From: Meconema thalassinum
Lineage: Eukaryota > Arthropoda > Insecta > Orthoptera > Tettigoniidae
Direction: 5' to 3'
Assembly: GCA_946902985.2 (NCBI GenBank)
Contig: CAMPQE020000052.1
Span: 1,922,001 to 1,986,000, forward strand
DNA: 64,000 nucleotides
The translations under genes and the position numbers were made by a program. Shown piece after piece: positions 22,852 to 33,675 of the stretch (positions within the stretch are counted from its first letter, which is position 1; every line of letters starts with the position of its first letter). The notes under the pieces were generated by a model, which ran no database searches, was not told the DNA's origin, and saw only the letters and a list, made by a program, of their open reading frames with translations.

Positions 22852-24780
22852 TGTTTATATATTACGTCACCTAAGACAATTTAAGTTATTATAAAGAAAA
22901 TAAGCTCTGCTAAGAGAGTTGGTTTTTAATAAACTCGTCGCCTCAGAAAGAGTTTTGGATGCGGGAGAGTCCATGCGCTGCAGCGGGGGTGAAAGGGGAG
23001 GAATGTCCACTTTGCTCGTTACTAAGGAAATGTTCACATCGGCTCCTACTGTAACAGCATTGCGTCTCCCACAGCTGAAGTGACCCTATACAACACCTTC
23101 CTCCTCCTCCATTCATTCTCTAGCAACTGGAGGTCTGAGCCCCGCTGGCCAATTTCGGTGCACATAAAAAGTAGCGTAGTAGACGATTATACATAACAAT
23201 ATCAAGATCATTTACATAAATCGTCAGTCTGTTCTTAAACACACCTATATGATTGGGAAACAACTCTTAGACTGCAGCATGTCGAGAGTTCCAGTTATCC
23301 ATGGCACGGTTTGCGAGAGAATATGAACCATAATTTGTACGCTGTGATTGAAACTTACCTTTGAAAGAATGATAAACCCTACTCATTTAGGTAAGCTTTC
23401 CTATACGTTGTGTAAGTTTACCGCATGCTGATTGATTTGAATACGTCTTGTACATAAATATGGGTCTACATTTCGTTATCCTAGCCTCAAGTGATTAACA
23501 CCCAAGTTTCTTTTACATGCGGGTCACACTGCTCCCAGAATCAAAGTCATTGAGCACAAATATAGTGGCCTTTCCTTGTTTCAATTCCAATTTATTGAAC
23601 ATCCCTACTTGATATTGATCCCAAACCGCCGATAAGTGTTACGAGTGACGAATTCCTAATTCATTGGCAGAGATACTACTTCATTCTTATACCATCATTA
23701 CAAAAGTCAGAGATAAGTGAGCTTTAGAAACTACACATCCTACATGACTACACTATGTCTCATCATTCCTTACCTGATCGACCAAATATTTTCAATGAAT
23801 CCTTTTTACAAATATTTCCGACCGAATGTTATCCTGAGTTTCTTATCTTCGTCCTTGTTTCTTGCCTTTATATTCATTTAATTTTCTATCTCCCACATAT
23901 AGGGCAGGTTCAGGTCTTCTTGCATTGTTCCCTTTATAGGGCAGAAGACTGGGGGTATGAAATATTTTTTTGCACATTTGTAGCTGGGGGTGATAGATGA
24001 GTAGGAGTACGCAACAGTTTTATAGGTGTGAATTTCATTTTATGAAATATGGGGTGGGAGATTATTATCCCACTGCCCATACCCGACAGTAAGTTTTCTT
24101 AAATGAACAACGGGGTACTAATTTCCACCTCCAAATTATGATGATACTGAGTTTATCACTCAATAATGAGGTTTATTTAACAGCATAGAGAACATACAAA
24201 ACTTCCATCACCCTCTATAATTTAAAAAGACGTAACTCCCACGCAACATAAGGTCAGTGACCTGTAACATCTTTGCCGAAAACTGCACAAGAATAAAAGT
24301 GATTTTGCAATGTTAAAAGTTAGTATATTCGAATATAATTCAATAAAATAGTATTTACTAAAAACACAGCAAATTAATTTTTAAAGTCTTCTATTCTATG
24401 GCTAACTCCCTCAACAGGATAATTATTTCCTTTGTAGCTGAAATATATTTACTCAAGTGACCAAGACCATTATTAACATTATTTCTCAATTATACACCGA
24501 CGTTTACAAATCCCTTATCTTCAATAAAGACACCTTCTTCTGTAAAACAATGCATAGCATTCACTCAACACAACCGAACTCACGAGCACGTGCACTGTGG
24601 AGACCACTGGGATATATGCTTCCCACCTTTGGTTTCTGATGACAGTATACATCAAATTATTGGGTTTTGTGCAGTTAGCTTGTGGATGCATGTGGAACTG
24701 CTTAAAATGAAAGAGGTGGGAAGATTCTCTCCCTAACACCGTTCAATAAATACATGGTGGGAAGATATTATCCCAAGGAC
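22852..24780. other. No gene seen
   Basis: No domain, splice-bounded ORF or SINE head could be supported. A pair of similar segments around 24040-24110 and 24740-24780 (GGTGGGA.GAT.TTATCCCA) hints at an old repeat. Confidence 0.4.
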
Positions 24781-24999
24781 CTATACAGGGTTAGTGAACG
24801 ATGTTTCTTTCGATATATCATCCGCAAACATTCGACAGTCACTGTGAATACCGGTTTGTAAGTCATTTATAAATACCAATAGTAACAAGGGTCCGAACAC
24901 GCTAACCTGAGGGATACTTGACGTTACGGTATTTTTATCTGAGAATATGCACTCGACTTTATTTTCTGAGAACCACCCATCAAAAATTATTGGATCCAT
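24781..24999 (-). pseudogene. LINE reverse-transcriptase fragment (Jockey/R1 type)
   Basis: The minus strand encodes a 72-residue stretch with VFGPLLLLVFINDLQTGI followed by RMFADDIS. These are RT motif 4 (SVLGPLLFL.FINDL in the family) and the catalytic YADD/FADD box. The frame closes at both ends within a few bases, so this is a short remnant with no retained function. Confidence 0.75.
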
Positions 25000-26389
25000 T
25001 AAGAGACTCTTCTATGTATCTTCTTTGAAGCTAATTTATGGAGTAGAATGTCATGCGGCACGACGTGAAGGAAAAACCGTGACTCTAGAGCCCATAAGGG
25101 GCGCAGGTCTACCAACCAACCGCTGTCAAGCCATTTGACAAGCAGATTATGAGGTGAAGCGTAGTCAGTGCGTCGGATCCCCTAGGCCGTTAATCGTGGT
25201 CTTCGTTACTTCTCCACTGCTTCCTGTCAGTCAGGAAATTTCATGTTTTTCTGAGTTTTAATATTTTAGGACTTTTAGCGACGTTTTTCAATTTGAGTTA
25301 GATTTCTATTTTATTCGACGAATGGGAAATTTTATGGACAATGTTGAGGTATAATTAAGTCCGAATATTGAGTTATTCTATCATATTAGAATTTATTTAG
25401 CGAGATTTGTTAGATTTTGATATCAGGATTTGTGAAGTCTGATATTTTAGATTTGAATTGGATTTATTCCAACAGTCAATGAGGAACATTTTAACATGAT
25501 AATGACGAGGCAGTATTCGTTCATATACAATTATGTCGTTGGTTCACGACATTTTGATAACTCTAGAACCTTGCCAACCGTAACAATGCATTTGTTGTTA
25601 TTCACTTGTTGTAACGCAAGGAGTAAGTGTACTTCTTATTTAAGATTGATCAGAGAGGAGAGACAAGCAATGTATTATTATTACGTATGATGAGAATAAG
25701 CAGATTATCAAGATCAATAATTGTAATATTGATATCTTAGCATGTGGTATTTTAAAGGAAACGAACCACAGCATTGTTAAAGTAGGAACAGCTGACTGAT
25801 GAGAACAACTGATTATTGAAATCATATGGTGTTGACGTGAGAACGAGGAGTAAGTAAACAGTATTGACGGTTTTGTCAACTGTTATGTTATGAATTGTTA
25901 TGTTAAAGACTCTTATTGTTCACGGCAACAATAAGACGGAATTTTAATTGTTATAAAGAATATTGTTCTAGTATATAGAAGATTTTGAGTCGACGAGGAA
26001 GTCGTATGTCAGAGGAAGCATGTCCGATTTTGGTACAGTTTGAGTAAGTCTTGGTGAAGTCTCATTTTTGTGATGTTATTAGCGATTTGGAAAGAAATAT
26101 GATACTTCATGTAAGTAACAGCTGATCAGAGTTTATGATCTAATGTAATACCGCTATAATTGATAATAAATGTGGATGGAGGAAGGATGTTTTACGGAAC
26201 ATTAGTATTATCAATCTGTTTAATCGAAGTTGTGACCTTTTTATGAAATGATTTGACTTAATCGTTTCTTCTGAAGTTAATTGGATATGACAGGAAAGAA
26301 ACAACAGAGATTGACGTGAGTAATATGAGGCAATGTACGATAATATTAGAGATTATTATACGAGAGTTTCGATAAGAGCATTGACGGAT
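25000..26389. other. No gene seen; may include gypsy-element flank
   Basis: AT-rich with TATTA-rich stretches. Since a gypsy integrase follows at about 26390, this may be upstream retroelement sequence too eroded to identify. No LTR pair was recognised. Confidence 0.35.
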
Positions 26390-27325
26390 GTGCACAGATA
26401 TTTAATTGCAGCAGGAGTAGAGGCATTAAAAGTGATGAATGCTAAGGAAGGAAGGAAGCTTGTAGTTTAACGTGACCGTTAATCTCGAGATCATGAGCCA
26501 CGGGACCTCCTTTTTACGTGGAATCCGAACCACAGGACATGGCATTTCACATCGAAAATCTCACATGCATTGACCGGGAATCGAACCCAGGCCGCCTTGT
26601 GATGAATGCTAGCTCGTAATTTTGAATCCTACGCAAAAGCTACATATAAAGCAGTTCTAAGACACCTTGAGAAGAGCATTATTCTAAGACCAGGGATACC
26701 TGACATTTTATTAACGGATCATGGAAGTCAATATACTTCAGTTGAGTTTCATGATTCCATGGAAAGACTAGGTATCAGCCATATATTTAGATCTATAAGA
26801 TACCCTGAATCAAATCCTACAGAGAGACTGATGTCAGAGGTTAGGAAGTCTGTCGTCTGGATTGTTCTGAAGACCACCAAAATTGGACTAAGGTTGAGCC
26901 GCTAATAAAATTTTGTTAAAATGACACATGACACGATAGCTCCAATGATATTCCTATCACTCTTCATTTTGACCAAAAACCTAAACGACCATAGAATGGG
27001 ATTTAACAAATTACATTAGATATTGAACCACCGATGGAAAGAAAAATTGAATTAGCCGGAGATCACCTGAACAAGCAAGAAGATAAGCGATTAAAGCGAG
27101 TCCAATGAAAACGGTACAGCTTACAATTGGAGGAATGCGAGCTCGTTTTAGTACGTCAACAAACAGGATCGAACCTACCACTCAAGGTATGTTTGAAATT
27201 CAAATAACTCTATATTGAGCCGTTCAGAGTTCATACAGTTTACAACAATAATTGTTATAAGATTGTTGGCATTGACAACAACCAAGTTCTGGGGAAGTTC
27301 AAACACGCAAATTAAAGGAGATCTT
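26390..27325 (+). pseudogene. Ty3/gypsy-type integrase remnant
   Basis: Before the SINE insertion the frame carries DVHRYLIAAGVEALKVMNA. After it come the integrase core segments DILLTDHGSQYTSVEFHDSM (catalytic D of DHGSQ) and RYPESNPTERLMSEV (the S-N-P-x-E-R catalytic Glu motif). Further on, in shifted frames, is a GPY/F-like C-terminal region with LVLVRQQTGSNLPLK and later KIVGIDNNQVLGKF. Several stops and frameshifts occur. A SINE with a 13-bp target duplication interrupts the gene at 26432-26611. Confidence 0.75.
26445..26598 (-). mobile_element. SINE copy 2 with 13-bp target-site duplication
   Basis: GTGATGAATGCTA occurs at 26432-26444 and again at 26599-26611, directly flanking the insert. 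The insert has the same (GGAA)n tail, GAGCCACGGGACCTCC, GGCATTTCAC and antisense B box (GGGAATCGAACCC) as 22292-22492. It lacks the tRNA-like A-box end, so it is 5'-truncated. Confidence 0.85.
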
Positions 27326-27700
27326 ACCCTAAAATGCAACAGATTAAACAATATACAGTTCAGAATACTAGTAGAACTATTGGGTTAATGAGAATATTTC
27401 GCGACCTGAGAATAAAAAGTTAATATCTACACTAAAGGTAATTTAACACGAGATCAGCTTTAATATTTGGTTTACAATAAAGCTGAAAGTTATGGTAGGA
27501 TTTTTCTATGCCTTTATGTATTGATTTACCTCCTTATACTCATCCAGTATTGTAATTATTACAGTGAAAAACTTTTATTTGCACAGTTAGCTAAACCATT
27601 CTTTCTTTCAATTCTGAAAATCAGCAATTCTGTCAGATTAGATACAGATAGCGCTTTATGCCGTTGCAGGTATGTGGTGTTTCATTGTGATTAATTATGT
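27326..27700. other. No gene seen
   Basis: Short hydrophobic ORF at 27467-27694 without support. Confidence 0.4.
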
Positions 27701-27960
27701 TCTATCCTCCTCGAGGTTCCGGGTTCAATCCCTGTCCTGTCAAGAAACTCAATCCGGTGTGTGGGCTGGCTGTGGGGTGCCCTAGCCTAGAGTATGCACA
27801 TTGTCCACTTCTTGAACTGCAGAATGTCCTGGAGTACAATATTTCATTTGCACACTTTCTATCTGAGATGGGTATCATCTGGTATCTGTTCTGAGGCACG
27901 CAACTATCACTCCATGTTACGATGTGCTTTAAATCCGGATTCGAAGCTATAATACTACAC
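27701..27960 (+). repeat. SINE fragment
   Basis: CGAGGTTCCGGGTTCAATCCC (27712-27732) is a B-box-like tRNA sequence. It is followed by GTGTGGGCTGGCTGTGGGGTG and a body without coding. The stretch ends near an AATAAAATT at 27967. It is a partial tRNA-derived SINE. Confidence 0.5.
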
Positions 27961-28789
27961 ATTTTAATAAAATTGAGCTAACCAAACACTTCTCTAGAAA
28001 GGGAAACATGCGCTGTCATATCATACAGTTTTATTTTCCGTTTATAGAAGAATGTACCGATATTCGCCCTGGACATAGTTAATACATTCTCTAAGTCAAA
28101 GCAAACTACCGGAGTGTCACTGCCCTTCAATTTTCGGTCAGCTTCCTCTCTTTACTCGTTCCTTCAATACTCAACATGATGAGCATATTTTAGAAGTAAC
28201 TCTTCACAAACACTGGTCTCCGTCTTCTTTATCTGATACTCTTCACACAGGTTACATCAGTCAGATTATGGGTTCAGAAAATCTAAATTACCGTAAATTC
28301 TTCGTTGAAAATTTGGTGGCACATTGATATAATTTAGCAAATGTTTAACTTTCATGTTCACACTGCTGGCGTTATATGTCGTACATTTTTGTGACATTTG
28401 AAGTAGGATAGAGGTACCCTCTATTGCTGTTTGAAATGGGACACAGCTTTAGGAAAGGATTCGATATGAGCCTGAATTTTATCTTTCATGTCATTAGATT
28501 TTTTGTCCTTGGCTTTTTAACCTCGGCCATCAAACTTAGATGTTCCGGAAAGTGGCGGATATTTCGCCTTGTGTGCCTTGTATACCATTTATTGGGCTTA
28601 ATGCCAATGTGTTCAAAGAAAACGGTTTGCACACAGTAACTTGCTCATTTCCCAGGAAGAAACTGTGCTTAAAGCAGCTTTTCCTTCTTGACTTCTATGT
28701 TTCACCAGTTTTTTGACGTAATTTGTTATAACATTCCGTCTTCCTCAATATGTAACACTGGTTCTGTCGCGCAGAAACAGAATACGCGC
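27961..28789. other. No gene seen
   Basis: No supported exon or repeat on either strand. Confidence 0.4.
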
Positions 28790-28995
28790 GTACCGACAGG
28801 TTTGCCAACAATACATAAGCAGAGCAAAGCGTACCGACAGGTTGGCCAACAATATCTAAGCAGAGCAAAGCGTACCGACAGGTTGGCCAACAATACCAAA
28901 GCAGAGCAGAGCGTACCGACAGGTTGGCCAACAATACCTAAGCAGAGCAAAGCGTACCGACAGGTTGGCCAACAATACCTAAGCAGAGCAACATG
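28790..28995 (+). repeat. 41-bp minisatellite, five units
   Basis: Units start at about 28790, 28831, 28872, 28913 and 28954. Each contains GTACCGACAGGTTGGCCAAC and AGCAGAGCAAAGC. Differences between units are few (TTT/TTG, ACAT/ATCT/CCAA/CCTA). Because 41 is not a multiple of three, the repeated peptides in overlapping ORFs on both strands are artefacts of the repeat. Confidence 0.9.
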
Positions 28996-29073
28996 TACCG
29001 GAGGTGTTTTCAACTTCTTGCTGATTTGTAGGCTATTGTTAGATGTTTCTTTAAATTGTTCCAAGACTTTAAT

Positions 29074-29305
29074 AAACCGGCCGCGGTGGCAGAGAGCCCA
29101 AACGCGCTACTTCGTATCTCGCTGCCATCGGGAGAGCGTGGGTTCGAATCCCAACTCGGCCGTCCTGAAAATGATGTTCGTGGTTTCCCATTTACTCTAT
29201 CAGGCAAATGCCGGGGCGGTTCCTTACAATAGCTCCACGGCCGTTTTACTTTCATAATCCCTTCCCCGACTCGTCCTGAAAAGCTAAATACATGGCCATT
29301 GGCTG
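29074..29305 (+). mobile_element. tRNA-derived SINE, nearly full length
   Basis: The head GGCCGCGGTGGCAGAGAGCC supplies an A box, and GCGTGGGTTCGAATCCCAAC a near-perfect B box (GGTTCGAATCC). The body includes GTGGTTTCCCATTTACTC, CAGGCAAATGCCGGGGC and CCACGGCCG. The end is AATAAATAAAATC. GGCCGCG...CGGCCG ends look like a relic acceptor stem. Confidence 0.75.
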
Positions 29306-30574
29306 CATTAATAAATAAAATCATTAAGACTTAAATAAGTTATGACCGTTAGTGTTGTCGGCACAATGGAAGATGCAGATAGAACATTCTTATTATGCTT
29401 ATAACTCCGATAATAATTAAGATAGGTTTATAAAACTCACAAATGAAATAGAAGTAGTAGCAATCAATCGCTGTATAACAATAACTTAACTTCTCCCAAA
29501 AATGCAGTTAGAACCATTTTATTCTCAGGTCGCGATTTGTTATACTTCACTAATTGAGTCAACGAGGAATTTAACTCCTATTTTGTGAACTTAAAGGATT
29601 GTCACAAGGCGAGAGTTGAACTGAAATTTAGGAGGTATTTTACGTATCAATCTAAAGGGAAATATAGGCTACCAGCTATACAGCATTTATGCAACACCCT
29701 CAAGGCGAAAGATGGAGAAAGTAATATTTGAAAAGAGAGGCTGACAAATTGTACAGGGATATAATGAATTTTATAAACAATGCTAACATTGGAAACGATA
29801 GAAATGAAGTCGAGAGCCGCGAGGGTCACATAAAACTCGTTTAAAAGAGAGTTCCGCACGGCAAAGAAATTCCCGCCAAAATAAATCTTATATACAGAGT
29901 GGTTCATCAGCCCCCTATTAATTAGTTTTAAGAAACACAACTAAGATTACATTTCTCCCGAAGGCTGATATTGTTCTGCGCTCTGCCAATTTGACAGCAA
30001 TGTAATTGAGCAATGGGTCAAGCAAAGAAAAAACTACCATGAAAATTTCCGCATCAAATACTAAGGACCATTCTACTAACATGTGATTTATTGCTCCTTG
30101 AAAGAACATACGTACAAGTAATATCTTCGAATTAACAGTTATGCACCGTGATCTGTAAGAGTAGAAAGTTAAATCCACATAATAAACCATGATTGAAGAC
30201 TGTAACATGGACAATAACGTTTGAGGTGGGATGGCCCCTGTAACTAGTGCACGTGAAGCGCGTGGTTTCCACGTTGCAAGTGTGGCTGAATCAGTCAAGT
30301 TCCTGCCGGTCATAGTAGTTGAGAACGGGTAGAATGGTACTTCAAATATTTTTTGAAAGACAGCCTGTGCTCTATTTTAGTGGGGATGTATTATTGAGCC
30401 ACACCTTTTAAGTCACATTGCCACATTGAAGTACGATGTATTCCTGTGAAGAGTACGTTCAATTTTGCTGATTTATAAAGAGAATACGATCGAATCAGCT
30501 GGTTATGCCACGTAAGCTGTAATGGCAGAATGTTAACAAATCTGACAAGGATATTAACATAACATATCAAAGTG
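29306..30574. other. No recognised gene
   Basis: A 131-codon minus ORF (29918-30313) and a 97-codon one (29647-29940) overlap without family signature or splice context. They may be an eroded dispersed repeat. No ends or duplications were found. Confidence 0.35.
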
Positions 30575-30900
30575 TCACTCCTGAAGTCTGGGTTCGATTC
30601 CGGGCTCTGACAGAAATTTAATGCTTCTCTGAGGGGTAGAATGGGTTACACTAAGCCTCGTGGGGCAAAACTGAGAAGTGGTGGGTATGATTCCCTCCTT
30701 AGTCACCCTGGATGTGTTTTTTGGTGGTTTCCAACGTCTACACCAGGCAAATGCCGGAATGGTTTCTAACTTGCCTCTTTCCCAATCCTCACCTTAATTG
30801 CTAATTCACACAATAATACAGACACCGATATAACACAGGTTGTCAGAGAACTTCTACACAACCACACCCAAGTACACGGGGCTTAATGAGCGCGATGTTT
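30575..30900 (+). mobile_element. tRNA-derived SINE, degraded
   Basis: TCTGGGTTCGATTCCGGGC (30590-30608) is a B box. The downstream CACCAGGCAAATGCCGGAATGG matches the body of the SINE at 29074 (CAGGCAAATGCCGGGGCGG). Another box-like GGTATGATTCCC follows. It is more diverged than the 29-kb copy. Confidence 0.6.
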
Positions 30901-31239
30901 TAACCCCTCAAATGAAACAACAACATATCGAAGGAGATTCGGATTGCCAGTATATGTGTTGCCGAGAAATTCCCTTGGTATTATTTTGTTATTATATTCC
31001 AAATAAATAACGCAACTCTATTTCAAGTGTCAATATTTAGACGCCTTGTGTATTATCAGATTCGAACAATATGTGTAACGTTCATGGAATCCAACCTGAA
31101 AATGCATCTACTCGCAATATTACTAGTGTTCCATCCTCATTAACTATGGTAACTGAGACATCTTCTTTCATTTCTGTCGTAAGACATTGGTAAAGTGGTC
31201 GACACAGACGAAAAAATGCAACGAAAATAAAATGATTAA

Positions 31240-31320
31240 CCTCTCCCCCTAACAGGTATCGAACCCCAAGTCTTTCCATCCGCAGTCCAACGCGTTACCA
31301 TTTCAGCCACGGATGCTTAC
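31240..31320 (-). repeat. tRNA-like antisense fragment
   Basis: Read on the minus strand: ATGGTAACGCGTTGGACTGC followed by TTGGGGTTCGATACCTG, an A/B-box arrangement. It lies in a 65-codon ORF that I consider non-coding. Confidence 0.45.
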
Positions 31321-33599
31321 ACACGAAGCAAAGATAGAAAGTGACAACTTTTTGCGCTGGACACTTGATTTCTTTTTAATCTAAAACGTTCTTATGGGTT
31401 CGAATCCTTTCCTTAGTCGACAGGCATATGTTCTTTTCTCTTGTTGTGATGGCATTAAAATGTGCAGCCATCGCCAGCTCGATCGCATGCGCTATTCACC
31501 TGAGCATCGTAAGTAGCGGAAACAACATTTGCTAAGGAGTAATGAGAATTACGAATCGTGTGATATACCCGCGGCATATTATCTGGAGTAGAAGACGGAT
31601 GCCACGGAAAACCATTTCCAGGATGATTTAAGTTGGTCTCGAGTAGATGATAAAGATTTGAAAATCAATTCCATAAGCATATTAACACACTTCATTTTGT
31701 TTGTATAAAAATAGTCCAACCTGAAAATTAATTCAGCAGGCTCATTCAGTTGTTAGCTTCTTTTCTACTACCGTCAGTTTCTCTCAGCGTATATTTTGTG
31801 AGAAAAGTCATGTTACCAGTCTAATGAACTCTACACTACGGTATTTCTCAACTGGATCAATTAATACTATTTAATATTTCTATATAGTAAGAATACGTGC
31901 TGTGTTTTATCTCGGGGTTACAGAGGGCTTTTATATGACACTGCATAAGAATGAGGAATGATTTACAACCCGGTGCTACAGAGGGCTTAGACTTGACACG
32001 TGCGGCGGCCGGAGTGAGTATCATTTTCCATTTAAACCGAGGTGGTTAATATTTCGAAGATTTTCTACCCTGAATATACAGAGTGCCTTGATTTGTTCTA
32101 CAGATCATTATGTCATCGTCCAACCTCATTACGTAGCATCAGATAAAAAGGTCCTTTTCAGGACCAAATAAAAATCACTCGTTGGAACAGTTGGATATGC
32201 ACACATACTAAATCAATTATAAACGATATTAATAAAAAATATCTACTAGCTCGAGATTCGAACATTCTACCTAACATTATTTCCTGAAGTTATTTCATCA
32301 ATGCTTGATTTAGCCACCTTAACTACAGAGAGACATGGTGTATCACTGGTACTGAACTCGAATTTATGAAAGTCAATAGAATAGCACCAGGCAGGATTCG
32401 AACTGTGACGCGTGACATGTTTACGCATGCATTTGAAGTCACAATATGAGTTACTTTTCTCAGACACTAGCATTCTGTTGTGTATAAGAGAACATTATTT
32501 GAGTTATGACAGAATATAAAAGCCTTTATTTGAAGCCAGAATGGAAAATTTCTTGTCGAGATTATTTTAACCAAGGGAAGAGGACTTACAGTAATATGAC
32601 CATTGCTCAGTTTTGACGGTCAGAAACCGGTTCTATGCAGCGAACTCGCGACTGCAAGAGACTTGAGATAGACACGTGACCGTATGAGAGAGAGAGGGAA
32701 ATAGACGGCCCAAGTCACCTTTTGACCGCAAATAACAATGAAATTAATTATACGTTAGAAAGAATAAATTATCATTGTCATTTGAAATGATCATTATAAA
32801 CAATTATCATGTATCAGAAGATAGAGAATAAGGTGTTAAATTTTTCTGTCGAAAGGAAATTGAAGGTTAATCGCCGATATAGAAGATATTAGCATAATAC
32901 TGATATTACGAACTGGAGTGAGGCTAGCAACGCTATATTTAGTGCGAGAACAGACCAGAAGGCCACAGCGAGCGAGGAAGAAGGATCACTCTTCATTATT
33001 GTTTGGTCGATGTAAGACGTCTCCAGATATACACTTCTACAGAAGATTGACCAGATTTGTCACCGGAGGGATATGGAGAGTTTGACGGGAGGAGATCCAT
33101 CGTTAGCAGCCAACTTGAGGTAGAGCTCCCGTGAAATATTATGCTGCAGAATATAACAGAAGAGACTTCGGATAACTGCAACTCTAATAAGAGGTTTATT
33201 TTAAAAGCGAATAGTTCAGCAATATATAAAGAACATTACTACAAGCTACTAATATACAACGTCATGTATACAATTACTACAGCATTTTTTAATATCGTAT
33301 GGCCTTGGCTGCCGGGTGCAAGCTTTGTTATCTGACACCCAGAGGGTATCTTGCATGTCGCATTGCGTTGTTCCTTGACTATGCGAGTCAAGGAGGTAAG
33401 ATGTTTGATATCTAAGGTCCTTGAACACTATAGCGCTTTCTAGTAGAGAAATTAGGATTTTTGTGTTGGTGGAAACACCCGAGATTAATTTTGTCATTAT
33501 GAACTCGGCCTACTGAATTCAAATGGGTTCTTTGACATGCCAACATTGTATGACATGCGTATCGTATTTTTGCCGCCTTTCAAAAAAAAAAAACACTTA
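31321..33599. other. No gene seen
   Basis: A ~65-base direct repeat at 31915-31999 contains GGTTACAGAGGGCTT and GGTGCTACAGAGGGCTT. A tRNA-like antisense GGATTCGAACTGTGAC is near 32393. An eight-base perfect hairpin CCTTGACT/AGTCAAGG is at 33373-33393. No coding is supported. Confidence 0.4.
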
Positions 33600-33675
33600 C
33601 CACGGCCAGGAGCGAACCTGCAACCTTGGGGGTTAGTAGACCAACACGATATCCACTCACCCACCGTGGCAAGCT
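33600..33675 (-). repeat. tRNA-like antisense SINE head
   Basis: CCACGGCCAGGAGCGAACCTGC and GGTTAGTAGACC with CACTCACCCACCGTGGC look like an antisense tRNA-derived head (A box and B box). It is preceded by a poly-A run when read on the plus strand. The acceptor-like ends CCACGG and CCGTGG pair. Confidence 0.45.

Noticed and set aside
28790..28995. CRISPR-like array
   Set aside because: Units are contiguous with no unique spacers, in a eukaryotic context. It is a minisatellite.
29074..29160. Possible tRNA gene
   Set aside because: Good A and B boxes, but no cloverleaf, and a SINE body follows. The same holds for 21960-22050, 22430-22490, 30590-30610 and 33600-33675.
28688..29257. 189-codon plus-strand ORF, the longest in its region
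   Set aside because: It is created by the 41-bp minisatellite and runs into a SINE. It has no protein-family signal.
29918..30313. 131-codon minus ORF as a gene
   Set aside because: No motif, no splice context, and overlap with another ORF. Possibly an old repeat.
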